A stretch of 64,000 bases of DNA from an uncultured Lachnospiraceae bacterium. Lineage in GTDB: Bacteria; Bacillota; Clostridia; Lachnospirales; Lachnospiraceae. The stretch spans positions 1 through 64,000 of the forward strand of contig CALWLY010000013.1 in assembly GCA_944381635.1 (NCBI GenBank). The letters are read 5' to 3'. The notes under the pieces were generated by a model. It was given only the letters and a program-made list of their open reading frames with translations. It had not been told where the DNA came from and did no database searches. Each line of letters starts with the position of its first letter. The first letter of the stretch is position 1. Position numbers and translations under genes: made by a program. Below are positions 41,104 to 49,563 of the stretch, piece by piece.

Positions 41104-42441
41104 ATGGCAGATAGAAAATACAAGCCGATCGTAGCTGTGGTGGGCAGACCTAACGTAGGAAAATCCACACTGTTTAACGCATTGGCGGGTGAGATGATTT
41201 CCATCGTGAAAGATACACCGGGTATCACCAGGGACCGTATTTATGCAGATATTAACTGGCTGAACCGTTCTTTCACCCTGATCGATACCGGCGGAATCGA
41301 ACCGGACAGCAGTGATGTGATTCTTTCTCAGATGAGAGAACAGGCAGAGATCGCGATTGCCACAGCAGATGTAATTCTGTTTATGGTAGATGTAAAACAG
41401 GGTCTTGTGGATTCGGATTCCAAAGTGGCGGACATGCTGCGCCGTTCTCACAAACCGGTAATCCTTGTGGTAAATAAAGTGGACAGCTTCCAGAAATATA
41501 TGGCGGATGTGTACGAGTTTTATAACCTGGGAATTGGTGATCCCCATCCGATTTCCGCGGCTAACCGCATGGGACTGGGAGATATGCTGGATGAAGTAAT
41601 TCGTCATTTCCCTCAGGAACAGGAAGAAGAGGAAGAGGACGAGAGACCTAAAGTTGCCATCGTAGGAAAACCGAACGTAGGAAAATCTTCCATCATCAAT
41701 AAAATCGTCGGAGAAAACAGAGTCATTGTTTCCGATATCGCAGGAACGACCCGCGACGCGATCGATACTGAGGTGGAATACAACGGAAAAGAATACATTT
41801 TTATCGATACAGCCGGACTGCGCCGCAAAAACAAGATCAAGGAAGAGCTGGAGCGGTACATGATCATTCGTACCGTAAGCGCCGTGGAGCGGGCCGATGT
41901 GGTTGTTATGGTGATCGACGCTTCCGAAGGCGTTACGGAGCAGGATGCCAAAATCGCGGGAATTGCCCATGACCGCGGAAAAGGGGTAATTATTGCAGTA
42001 AACAAGTGGGATGCCATTGAGAAAAATGACAAGACCATTTACCGTTTTACAGAAAAGGTAAGAAATACATTATCCTTTATGCAGTACGCGGAAATCATTT
42101 TTATTTCTGCAAAGACAGGACAGCGTATTCCGAAGCTGTTTGAGACCATCGATGCGGTGATCGAGAACCATGCGATGCGTGTTTCCACCGGTGTTCTCAA
42201 CGAAATTATGTCGGAGGCAGTGGCGCTTCAGCAGCCGCCGTCAGACAAGGGAAAAAGACTTCGCCTTTACTATATTACGCAGGCTTCTGTCAAGCCGCCG
42301 ACTTTCGTTATCTTTGTCAATGACAAAGAACTGATGCATTTCTCTTATACAAGATATATCGAGAACAAAATCCGTGAGGCCTTCGGTTTCAGAGGAACGC
42401 CTCTGCGGTTTATTATCAGAGAACGAAAGGAGACGAAATAA
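41104..42441 (+). CDS. der: ribosome biogenesis GTPase Der (EngA)
   Basis: A 445-aa protein with two GTPase domains in tandem, G-R-P-N-V-G-K-S-T ... D-T-G-G-I-E and G-K-P-N-V-G-K-S-S ... D-T-A-G-L-R, and a C-terminal KH-like domain. It acts in 50S assembly. AGGAGG 6 bp upstream of ATG. The plsY start follows the stop directly. Confidence 0.98.
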   Translation: MADRKYKPIVAVVGRPNVGKSTLFNALAGEMISIVKDTPGITRDRIYADINWLNRSFTLIDTGGIEPDSSDVILSQMREQAEIAIATADVILFMVDVKQGLVDSDSKVADMLRRSHKPVILVVNKVDSFQKYMADVYEFYNLGIGDPHPISAANRMGLGDMLDEVIRHFPQEQEEEEEDERPKVAIVGKPNVGKSSIINKIVGENRVIVSDIAGTTRDAIDTEVEYNGKEYIFIDTAGLRRKNKIKEELERYMIIRTVSAVERADVVVMVIDASEGVTEQDAKIAGIAHDRGKGVIIAVNKWDAIEKNDKTIYRFTEKVRNTLSFMQYAEIIFISAKTGQRIPKLFETIDAVIENHAMRVSTGVLNEIMSEAVALQQPPSDKGKRLRLYYITQASVKPPTFVIFVNDKELMHFSYTRYIENKIREAFGFRGTPLRFIIRERKETK

Positions 42442-42442
42442 A

Positions 42443-43093
42443 ATGGTTCGTTTAGCTGCGCTGTTGATCGGATATGTTTTCGGTCTGTTTCAGACAGCCT
42501 ATATTTACGGAAGGCTGCATGGCATTGACATCCGCCAGTACGGAAGCGGAAATGCCGGAACGACCAATACCCTGCGTGTTCTTGGGAAAAAAGCGGGCTT
42601 GATTGTGTTTATCGGCGACGTTTTAAAGAGTGCCCTGGCGATTGTGGTCGTAAGACTGCTTTTCGGAGAGAGTCATAAGGATATGTATTATCTGCTGTCT
42701 CTCTATGCAGGGGCAGGAGCTATTTTGGGACACAACTTCCCTTTTTATCTGAAGTTTAAGGGCGGTAAGGGAATTGCAGCCACCGCAGGTATCATTGTGG
42801 CATTTCATCCGGCATTTATCCCGGTGGGAGCCATTTTGTTCCTGGCAGCCTTCCTTATCACCAACTATGTTTCTCTCGGATCACTGCTTGTCTATGCAGG
42901 TTTCATGATTGAAATTGTTGTGCTGGGGCAGATGGGAGTCTTCGGAATGAGTCAGGCATATCTTAATGAAATGTACCTGGTTGCCGCTTTCCTCACTGTG
43001 ATGGCATACTGGAAACACCGGGAAAATATCAAACGTCTGATTCATGGACAGGAAAGAAAAACCTATCTTACCAAAAAGAACAAGGCAGAATAA
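42443..43093 (+). CDS. plsY: glycerol-3-phosphate acyltransferase PlsY
   Basis: A 216-aa membrane enzyme with about five helices and the conserved motifs G-S-G-N-A-G-T-T-N, H-N-F-P-F-Y-L-K-F-K-G-G-K-G-I-A and a late Y-x-H-R-E-N. It transfers acyl groups from acyl-phosphate to glycerol-3-phosphate in phospholipid synthesis. Starts 1 nt after der ends and precedes gpsA, whose product makes its substrate. Confidence 0.97.
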   Translation: MVRLAALLIGYVFGLFQTAYIYGRLHGIDIRQYGSGNAGTTNTLRVLGKKAGLIVFIGDVLKSALAIVVVRLLFGESHKDMYYLLSLYAGAGAILGHNFPFYLKFKGGKGIAATAGIIVAFHPAFIPVGAILFLAAFLITNYVSLGSLLVYAGFMIEIVVLGQMGVFGMSQAYLNEMYLVAAFLTVMAYWKHRENIKRLIHGQERKTYLTKKNKAE

Positions 43094-43149
43094 AAAGGAA
43101 AACTGTGCTGACAGGCGAGTATGTTACATAGAGAAAGGGGTTTGGGAAA

Positions 43150-44160
43150 ATGGCTAAAATAGGAATGATCGGAGCCGGAAGCTGGGGTACAGCTCTGGCA
43201 TGGCTTTTAACCAATAACGGACATGAGGTGACCGTTTGGTCCGCTCTTGCAGATGAAATCGAGATGCTCCAAAAAGATCACGAGCAAAAAAGCAAGCTGC
43301 CCGGAGTTATTTTGCAGGAGAGCATGCAGTTTACGACAGATCTTGAGGAAGCAATCCGGGAAAAAGAGCTGCTGGTACTGGCAGTTCCTTCCGTCTTTAC
43401 AAGGAGCACAGCGGCGCGCATGAAACCGTATGTGAGCCAGGGACAGAAAATTGTAAATGTGGCCAAGGGAATTGAAGAGAGTACTCTTAAAACATTGTCC
43501 GAAGTGATCGAAGAGGAAATCCCTCAGGCGGATGTGGCAGTGCTTTCCGGACCTTCCCATGCGGAAGAAGTTGGGAGAGGAATTCCCACCACAATCGTTG
43601 TGGGAGCACATACAAAAGAGACCGCAGAATACATTCAGAATATATTCATGAACGAAGTTTTCCGCGTATACACCAGCCCGGATGTTCTGGGAATCGAATT
43701 GGGAGCCGCTTTGAAAAATGTGGTTGCCCTGGCGGCGGGAATCGCAGACGGACTTGGCTACGGCGACAACACTAAGGCTGCTCTTATCACCCGCGGAATT
43801 ACTGAAATTGCCAGACTGGGAACGGCAATGGGAGGAAGATTTGAAACCTTTTGCGGACTTTCCGGAATTGGCGACCTGATCGTTACCTGCGCCAGCATGC
43901 ATTCCAGAAACCGCCGTGCAGGTATTCTGATCGGTAAAGGCTATTCTATGGAAGAAGCCATGAAAGAAGTAAATATGGTGGTGGAAGGCGTATATTCCGC
44001 CAAAGCCGCTATGGGACTGGCTGAAAAATATCAGGTACAGCTTCCAATCATCGAACAGGTAAACGCTGTCCTGTTTGAAGGAAAACCGGCAGCAGAAGCG
44101 GTAAAAGAACTGATGCTGAGGGACAAAAAGATTGAAGTTTCCGATATACCGTGGAAATAG
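43150..44160 (+). CDS. gpsA: glycerol-3-phosphate dehydrogenase (NAD(P)+)
   Basis: A 336-aa GpsA. The Rossmann opening is G-A-G-S-W-G-T-A-L-A, the catalytic Lys lies in A-L-K-N-V-V-A-L-A-A-G, and G-L-S-G-I-G-D-L follows. It makes sn-glycerol-3-phosphate, the acceptor for PlsY encoded just upstream. Ribosome site AAAGGGG. Confidence 0.98.
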   Translation: MAKIGMIGAGSWGTALAWLLTNNGHEVTVWSALADEIEMLQKDHEQKSKLPGVILQESMQFTTDLEEAIREKELLVLAVPSVFTRSTAARMKPYVSQGQKIVNVAKGIEESTLKTLSEVIEEEIPQADVAVLSGPSHAEEVGRGIPTTIVVGAHTKETAEYIQNIFMNEVFRVYTSPDVLGIELGAALKNVVALAAGIADGLGYGDNTKAALITRGITEIARLGTAMGGRFETFCGLSGIGDLIVTCASMHSRNRRAGILIGKGYSMEEAMKEVNMVVEGVYSAKAAMGLAEKYQVQLPIIEQVNAVLFEGKPAAEAVKELMLRDKKIEVSDIPWK

Positions 44161-44203
44161 CAGTATCGAAATTCCAATAAATCACCATAAAGAATGATGA
44201 CAG

Positions 44204-44260
44204 AAAACACATCAAAGCTGTAAACGCGCCTTTGGCGTGCAGGGCTTCGATGTGTTTTTT
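44204..44260 (+). terminator. gpsA terminator
   Basis: AAAACACATC-AAAGC pairs with GCTTCGATGTGTTTT, followed by TT. Strong rho-independent form. Confidence 0.85.
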
Positions 44261-44363
44261 ATATGAGCAGGAAGTTCTTTTCGTATAAAAATGTTTTGCT
44301 GGATGTGCTTGCTTTTTAATACAGGTCACAGAATAAACTCTTCTCTATTCGCGGAGTCGGGCA

Positions 44364-44392
44364 TTGAGGCAGTTAGAGAATTATGATAAAAT
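44364..44392 (+). promoter_or_regulatory. sigma-A promoter for the zinc-ribbon/secreted protein genes
   Basis: TTGAGG (44364-44369), 17-bp spacer, TAAAAT (44387-44392), giving a leader of about 105 nt before ATG 44504. Confidence 0.55.
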
Positions 44393-44503
44393 AAAAAGCA
44401 AAAGAGATGCAGATACCATCCGGCATTTTCGGGTGGGAGAAGGGCAAACGGGTTTTACAGGGAAAAAACTTTTGGCTGGGAGATTTCCGGGAGGGAGGAC
44501 AAC

Positions 44504-45475
44504 ATGATCAAATGCTCAAAATGCGGAAAAATGTTTGATGAAGATTTGTATAACAGAATCTGTCCAAAGTGCGGTGTTTACAATAAAAATTATCGGGATT
44601 ATCAGGAGGAAGCGGACCGATATTTTTCCGGAGAAAATAAGGAGAAATACTTTCAGGATACCAGTACGGATGCAAAAATAAATGCCGATGGAGACCAGAT
44701 GTGGAAAAACTCCGCTTCGGTTTCTCCGTATAGAGAAGAGGACAGAAAAAAACAGAATAAAAGCCGGGAGATGGGAAAAATCAAGTGGGGGACCCATAAC
44801 AGAAACAGCACAGAAACCTTTGACCGGAGTGATATCAAAAACTATTCCGAAAATAAGGCGGACAGATATAGGAAAAAAGAAGAGGGCAAGGTAAGCCCTG
44901 CAATTATCCTGGTTCTGTTTTTGGCGGCTGTGGTTCTTCTGGCTGTGCTTCTTCTCAGTGACCATTCGTATATGACAGAGAAAAGTCAGGAAGAAAAATT
45001 AAATCTTGACTATATGCAGCAGGAATTTCAGGCAGGAGAAGTTATCAGAACGGGAGATTACACGATTTGTGCACAAACCCCCTTTGTGGCGGCAGATGAA
45101 ACCGGCGTTTTCCCGGAAGGGAAAATGCTTGTAGCGGTGCCTTGTTCTGTGGGATCGGAAATTTATGACGACCAGAAAGATATCAGAATGGTAACCCTCG
45201 GTTATGAAGTGAACGGCATGCAGAAATATAAGCAGGCACTTTCCTACAGTTCTCTGGATGAATGGATCTGGGAAGCGATGAACCTGGATCCGGAAGATAT
45301 TCTTTTCGGTTCATATGTGGGAAACGGCGTAGTGGATGAAGGAATGTTTGCTTTTGCCATAGAGCAGGACGCTGTAAATCTGACTCTGGGGATAGATTTT
45401 TATGAACGCGGATATATGAGCGATGTTTTGACAGAACGAATAGAGATAAGTTTGGGAGAACCGGAGAAGCAGTGA
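44504..45475 (+). CDS. zinc-ribbon single-pass membrane protein
   Basis: A 323-aa protein. An N-terminal zinc ribbon (C-S-K-C-G ... C-P-K-C-G, about 4-25), a long charged cytoplasmic linker, one membrane helix (about 130-148) and an extracytoplasmic C-terminal domain (about 165-320) with beta-rich pattern. The outer part resembles DUF5067/DUF4352-like immunoglobulin folds, but I am not sure. Function unknown. First of two probably linked genes. Confidence 0.78.
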   Translation: MIKCSKCGKMFDEDLYNRICPKCGVYNKNYRDYQEEADRYFSGENKEKYFQDTSTDAKINADGDQMWKNSASVSPYREEDRKKQNKSREMGKIKWGTHNRNSTETFDRSDIKNYSENKADRYRKKEEGKVSPAIILVLFLAAVVLLAVLLLSDHSYMTEKSQEEKLNLDYMQQEFQAGEVIRTGDYTICAQTPFVAADETGVFPEGKMLVAVPCSVGSEIYDDQKDIRMVTLGYEVNGMQKYKQALSYSSLDEWIWEAMNLDPEDILFGSYVGNGVVDEGMFAFAIEQDAVNLTLGIDFYERGYMSDVLTERIEISLGEPEKQ

Positions 45476-45565
45476 CAGGATATTTCTAATTTCAGGGAAT
45501 TTTTTCTGACAGGATTTTCTGAAAAATGTGAAAAAGGGAATTTAGATGCATGGAGGGCGGATTGT

Positions 45566-46087
45566 ATGAAAATCGGAACGCTGAAAATAACAGCCTGTAT
45601 CATGGCGGCGGCAGTGATTCTGTTCGCTGGACTTGGACATTTTGAAGTGAGGGATAATGTATCTCTGACAAGGATACCCGTGGAAAAAACAGAGGAAATC
45701 CGCATAGAAAATATAGGGGAAGAAACGACAGAGACGGGAAAGGAAATTTCCTATCAGGTTTCTTATAAAATGGAAAACTGCGGCAACGAGCAATATCCTT
45801 CCGGCGCCGATCTGTTTTCCCTGGATGTTCTTGGAAGCGTCCAGGATTATATGCCGGTTGAGAGAGATTACGGAGAAAGTTCGGCGTTGGGGTATTACGA
45901 TATGGAAATAGTTCCGCCCGGCAGGACAGCCTGGGTGACAGAGACGATTATTTGCCAGGAAGAAGCAAAACAGATTTTGATACGCTGGGAAGAACCGGGA
46001 GAGAACGGGGACACAAGAAGTCGGGAAGTGATACTGGATTTGCCGCAGCAGTCCGGGGAAGTGATTTCGGAAACAGTGGCACAGTAA
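45566..46087 (+). CDS. secreted or membrane-anchored protein, unknown function
   Basis: A 173-aa protein with an N-terminal hydrophobic segment (about 7-26) acting as signal or anchor. The remaining 145 residues are acidic and beta-rich, with the layout of DUF4352-like Ig folds (E-I-V-P-P-G-R-T-A-W-V-T-E-T). It follows the zinc-ribbon protein by 90 bp and may pair with its outer domain. Confidence 0.68.
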   Translation: MKIGTLKITACIMAAAVILFAGLGHFEVRDNVSLTRIPVEKTEEIRIENIGEETTETGKEISYQVSYKMENCGNEQYPSGADLFSLDVLGSVQDYMPVERDYGESSALGYYDMEIVPPGRTAWVTETIICQEEAKQILIRWEEPGENGDTRSREVILDLPQQSGEVISETVAQ

Positions 46088-46165
46088 GAAGAGAAGCCAG
46101 TGTGAAAAGTAGAAGTTTCATTACTGTTTGTGCCGTCAGTCAAAGACGGCGGAATGGAGATTAAG

Positions 46166-47029
46166 ATGAATCTGTTTTTGCATCGTTTTTTCTTTCCTTC
46201 GGCGGAGATGGAGTTTGAGTTTTTCAGAAGTGTTTTAAGAACCTGCTATGACAGCTATTATCCGTTTCAGATTTTGTCCGCCCGAAAATTTTCGCAGATA
46301 GATTTTGAACCCATTACGATTCTCTATGGAGGAAACGGTTCGGGAAAGACGACTGCGTTGAATGTAATTGCGGAAAAGCTGGGACTGAAAAGAGAAGCTT
46401 CCTATAACCGATCCAGTTTTTTTGAGGAATACCTGAAATACTGTGATTGTGAGAAACAGGAAACAATACCCGGGAACAGTCAGATTATTACCAGTGATGA
46501 TGTGTTTGACTATATGCTGAATCTTCGCATGATAAACGAGGGGATCGACAGAAAAAGGGAAGAGCTTTTTGAAGACTATCTGGATGCAAAGTATTCGGAT
46601 TTTCATTTTCGAACCCTGAAGGATTACGAACGGCTGAAAAAGGTAAATTCAGCCCGAAGCAAAACCCAGTCCAGATTTGTCAGAGCAAATCTTATGGACA
46701 ATGTGAGAGAATATTCCAACGGTGAGAGCGCGTTTCTTTATTTCACAGAAAAAATAAAAGATGCCGGTCTTTATCTGCTGGACGAGCCGGAAAACAGTCT
46801 TTGCGCTTCCAGACAGATGGAACTGGCAGAATTTTTGGAAAATTCGGCACGGTTTTTTGGGTGTCAGTTTGTGATTTCCACCCATTCTCCGTTTCTTTTG
46901 TCTATGCGGGGAGCTAAAATTTACGATTTGGATGAAAATCCAGTGGATGTAAAAAGGTGGACAAAGCTTGAGAATGTCCGTACTTACTACGAATTCTTCA
47001 AGCGTCATGAAAGTGAATTTCAGCTTTAA
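46166..47029 (+). CDS. AAA-family ATPase (ABC/OLD-like)
   Basis: A 287-aa ATPase with Walker A G-G-N-G-S-G-K-T-T (about 51-59), a short ABC-like S-N-G-E-S-A segment, Walker B Y-L-L-D-E-P-E-N-S and the H-switch I-S-T-H-S-P-F-L. No TOPRIM or other partner domain. Relatives act in stress or defence settings, but this one stands alone. ATG 46166 is preferred over TTG/ATG further upstream because GGAGATTAAG lies before it. Confidence 0.85.
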   Translation: MNLFLHRFFFPSAEMEFEFFRSVLRTCYDSYYPFQILSARKFSQIDFEPITILYGGNGSGKTTALNVIAEKLGLKREASYNRSSFFEEYLKYCDCEKQETIPGNSQIITSDDVFDYMLNLRMINEGIDRKREELFEDYLDAKYSDFHFRTLKDYERLKKVNSARSKTQSRFVRANLMDNVREYSNGESAFLYFTEKIKDAGLYLLDEPENSLCASRQMELAEFLENSARFFGCQFVISTHSPFLLSMRGAKIYDLDENPVDVKRWTKLENVRTYYEFFKRHESEFQL

Positions 47030-47082
47030 TTTAATGGGAAAAAACGCTGGTTAGAAAAACAGGTCAAATAAGGGAAAAGGGG

Positions 47083-47111
47083 TTGACATTTAAGAAAAAA
47101 AAGAGTATACT
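47083..47111 (+). promoter_or_regulatory. strong sigma-A promoter (purF leader)
   Basis: TTGACA (47083-47088), 17-bp spacer, TATACT (47106-47111). One mismatch to the full consensus. A terminator hairpin follows within 20-50 bp. Confidence 0.8.
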
Positions 47112-47126
47112 ACAAAAACGTAAAGC

Positions 47127-47160
47127 AAAGGCGCTTTGGAGAAATCCAAGGCGCTTTTTT
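47127..47160 (+). terminator. leader terminator/attenuator downstream of the purF promoter
   Basis: GCGCTTTGGA, loop GAAA, TCCAAGGCGC, followed by seven T. Expected transcript from about 47118 to 47160 is only about 43 nt unless read through. It was probably the leader attenuator of purF before the IS200 insertion. Confidence 0.75.
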
Positions 47161-47177
47161 TGTTAGGCCAAGGGCCT

Positions 47178-47226
47178 GTTTCCAAAGCTCCGTTTTTCGT
47201 GTTCCGAAAAACGGAGCTTTGGAAAC
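47178..47226. other. perfect 22-bp stem hairpin
   Basis: Arms 47178-47199 and 47205-47226 (GTTTCCAAAGCTCCG ... and its complement) are exact over 22 bp with a TGTTC loop. It lies between the attenuator and the IS200 left end. No ORF. Possible strong pause/termination or an insertion remnant. Confidence 0.7.
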
Positions 47227-47343
47227 AAAAAAACCACCTGCTATGCAGGTGAGTCAGCATTGCTTCAGCTTACAGTAAAAAACCTCCTATGATACAATAA
47301 TGTAGGTTCGCCAACCGCATTAAAGTACAAAGGAGGTATCCAT

Positions 47344-47754
47344 ATGGATAGTAACAGTTTATCACATACGAAATGGAATTGTAAGTATCATATTGTATTT
47401 GCGCCAAAATACAGAAGAAAAATTGTATATGGTCAAATAAAACAGGATATAGCAAATATTTTAAGTATGCTGTGCAAACGGAAGAGTGTACACATAATAG
47501 AAGCTGAAATCTGTCCGGATCATGTGCATATGTTAGTAGAAATTCCACCGAGCATGAGTGTATCAAGTTTTGTAGGGTATTTAAAGGGGAAAAGTACGCT
47601 AATGATATTCGAACGACATGCAAATCTCAAATATAAATATGGGAATCGTCATTTCTGGTGCCGAGGATATTACGTAGATACTGTAGGGAAAAATGCGAAG
47701 AAGATACAAGAATATATTCAGAATCAGTTAAAAGAGGATTTAGAATATGATTAA
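47344..47754 (+). CDS. tnpA: IS200/IS605-family transposase TnpA
   Basis: A 136-aa HUH single-strand transposase. The metal-binding motif C-P-D-H-V-H-M-L-V-E and the nucleophilic Tyr in W-C-R-G-Y-Y-V-D-T-V-G are intact, and H-I-V-F-A-P-K-Y-R-R is the usual opening. It copies itself through single-stranded DNA circles. Full length, likely active. AAAGGAGG ribosome site. Confidence 0.95.
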   Translation: MDSNSLSHTKWNCKYHIVFAPKYRRKIVYGQIKQDIANILSMLCKRKSVHIIEAEICPDHVHMLVEIPPSMSVSSFVGYLKGKSTLMIFERHANLKYKYGNRHFWCRGYYVDTVGKNAKKIQEYIQNQLKEDLEYD

Positions 47755-47814
47755 ATGACACTAAAGGAGTATATAGATCCGTTTACGGGTGAGCCAGTAA
47801 AACCAAAGAAGTAA
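47755..47814 (+). CDS. mini-ORF after tnpA
   Basis: A 19-residue ORF (M-T-L-K-E-Y-I-D-P-F-T-G ... K-P-K-K) directly after the transposase stop. Similar short ORFs follow tnpA in related IS copies, so it may be translated. Role unknown. The rest of 47815-48073 is IS end and the purF leader. Confidence 0.35.
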   Translation: MTLKEYIDPFTGEPVKPKK

Positions 47815-48073
47815 GGAAGAGCTCTTAAGGGCTCTCTAAGTAAATGACGTTGCGGCTGGCGAATCTTTCGATGGGTCTTTAGACTCCAGTGCCGGTAATA
47901 GGCCCTTATAGGGCCAGAACAAACCACCGGCTAAGCCGGTGGTTGTGATTTGTTTGGGAAAATTTTTTCATTCAAAAAAATAAATCGTATTGCGAGATTT
48001 TTTGGTTTTGGACAGAAAATATCATTTTCTGTTGAATAAAAATATTGCATATCATGCACGAGAGGAAAAGGAA

Positions 48074-49456
48074 ATGTTTTACAATAACGATGATAAGCTG
48101 AAAGAAGAATGTGGCGTATTCGGAATTCGCAGCCCTGAAGGAGAAAATGTAGCTCGCTCGGTCTACTATGGACTCATCGCCCTGCAGCACAGAGGACAGG
48201 AGGCCTGCGGTATAGCTGTGACGGATACTGGGGGAGTGAGAGAAAACATAAACTGGCACAAGGATATGGGACAGGTTGCCGAGGTATTTAAAGAAGAAAC
48301 ACTGAACAATCTGAAGGGAAATATGGGAATTGGTCATGTCCGTTATTCTACGCAGGGATCCAGTACAGCTGAAAATGCGCAGCCCCTTGTACTGCGCTAT
48401 TTGAAAGGAACTTTAAGCCTTGCGCACAATGGAAATTTGATCAACGCCGCCGAACTTAAGGAAGAGCTGCAGCGCGAAGGTGTTATTTTTCACACGGAAA
48501 CAGATTCGGAAGTGATCGCTTGCCTGATTGCCAGAGAAAGACCTTTCACATCGTGTGTGGAAGATGCCATATTAAGGACGGCCAGAAGATTGAAAGGCGG
48601 ATATGCTCTTGTTGTTATGAGTCCGCGGAAGCTGGTCGGTGTGAGAGATCCGCTTGGATTAAAGCCGTTATGCCTTGGCAAAAGAGGGGAAAGTTTCGTA
48701 TTGGCGTCGGAAAGCTGTGCCTTAAAGGCCGTGGGAGCAGAATTTATCCGTGATATAGAACCAGGAGAAATGATAACACTGACAGAAAAGGAAATGATGT
48801 CTGATTACCGCCTTTCCGGAGAAAAGAGAGCGCACTGTGTCTTTGAATATATTTATTTTGCAAGACTGGATTCCCGAATGGACGGAATCAGTATCTACGA
48901 TGCCAGAATAAAAGCCGGAAAGGCACTGGCAGCTGCATGGCCTGTAGAAGCCGATTTGGTTTCAGGAGTTCCCGATTCCGGAATTACTGCGGCAATTGGC
49001 TATTCTAAGGAATCAGGAATTCCTTTTCAGCCTGTCTTTTACAAAAACAGTTATGTAGGAAGAACTTTTATCAAACCAACCCAGAAAGAAAGGGAAGACG
49101 CTGTGCATTTAAAGCTGAATGTGCTGGAAGATGTGGTAAAAGGGAAAAACATCGTCCTGATTGATGATTCCATTGTCAGGGGAACGACCATAGCCGGATT
49201 AGTAAAAATGCTGAAACAGGCCGGTGCGCGTAAGGTACATATTCGTATCAGCTCTCCACCGTTTCTGTATCCCTGCTACTATGGTACAGATGTTCCCAGC
49301 AGGAATCAGCTGATCGCCTCTTCTCATACGGAAGAAGAAATCTGCAGGCAGATAGGAGCGGATTCTCTGGGGTATATGAAAATAGAAGACCTTGACAGAA
49401 TGACTGGGAAACTTCCTTTGTGCAGGGCATGTTTTGATGGATGCTATCCGGTGTGA
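48074..49456 (+). CDS. purF: amidophosphoribosyltransferase
   Basis: A 460-aa PurF. A 12-residue propeptide ends before Cys13 (E-E-C-G-V-F-G-I), the glutamine amidotransferase nucleophile after self-cleavage. The class II amidotransferase domain (H-R-G-Q-E-A-C-G) and PRTase domain with PRPP loop V-L-I-D-D-S-I-V-R-G-T-T are complete. First step of purine synthesis, using PRPP from Prs. ATG 48074 follows AGAGGAAAAGG; the longer open frame lies in the IS border. Its original promoter is likely the one at 47083, now 0.9 kb away. Confidence 0.96.
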   Translation: MFYNNDDKLKEECGVFGIRSPEGENVARSVYYGLIALQHRGQEACGIAVTDTGGVRENINWHKDMGQVAEVFKEETLNNLKGNMGIGHVRYSTQGSSTAENAQPLVLRYLKGTLSLAHNGNLINAAELKEELQREGVIFHTETDSEVIACLIARERPFTSCVEDAILRTARRLKGGYALVVMSPRKLVGVRDPLGLKPLCLGKRGESFVLASESCALKAVGAEFIRDIEPGEMITLTEKEMMSDYRLSGEKRAHCVFEYIYFARLDSRMDGISIYDARIKAGKALAAAWPVEADLVSGVPDSGITAAIGYSKESGIPFQPVFYKNSYVGRTFIKPTQKEREDAVHLKLNVLEDVVKGKNIVLIDDSIVRGTTIAGLVKMLKQAGARKVHIRISSPPFLYPCYYGTDVPSRNQLIASSHTEEEICRQIGADSLGYMKIEDLDRMTGKLPLCRACFDGCYPV

Positions 49457-49536
49457 TTGCAGAAGGAAAGCAACGGCGGCCTTTCAGGACATTCTGCAGA
49501 ATCCCTGTACGCGGAGATTAAAATCCGGTCCAAAAT

Positions 49537-49563
49537 AAAAAAGCGGGCAATCCCGCTTTTTTT
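49537..49563. terminator. bidirectional terminator between purF and asnB
   Basis: AAAAAAGCGGG, loop CAAT, CCCGCTTTTTTT. Serves the convergent purF (plus) and asnB (minus). Confidence 0.9.

Larger units (their letters stand above)
47228..47955 (+). mobile_element. IS200/IS605-family insertion sequence
   Basis: About 0.73 kb: tnpA, a 19-codon mini-ORF, and matching subterminal hairpins at each side, CACCTGC-TAT-GCAGGTG (47235-47251) and CACCGGC-TAA-GCCGGTG (47926-47942). These are the structures recognised by Y1 transposases. Exact borders are uncertain because the family makes no target duplication. It separates the promoter/attenuator at 47083-47160 from purF. Confidence 0.88.
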
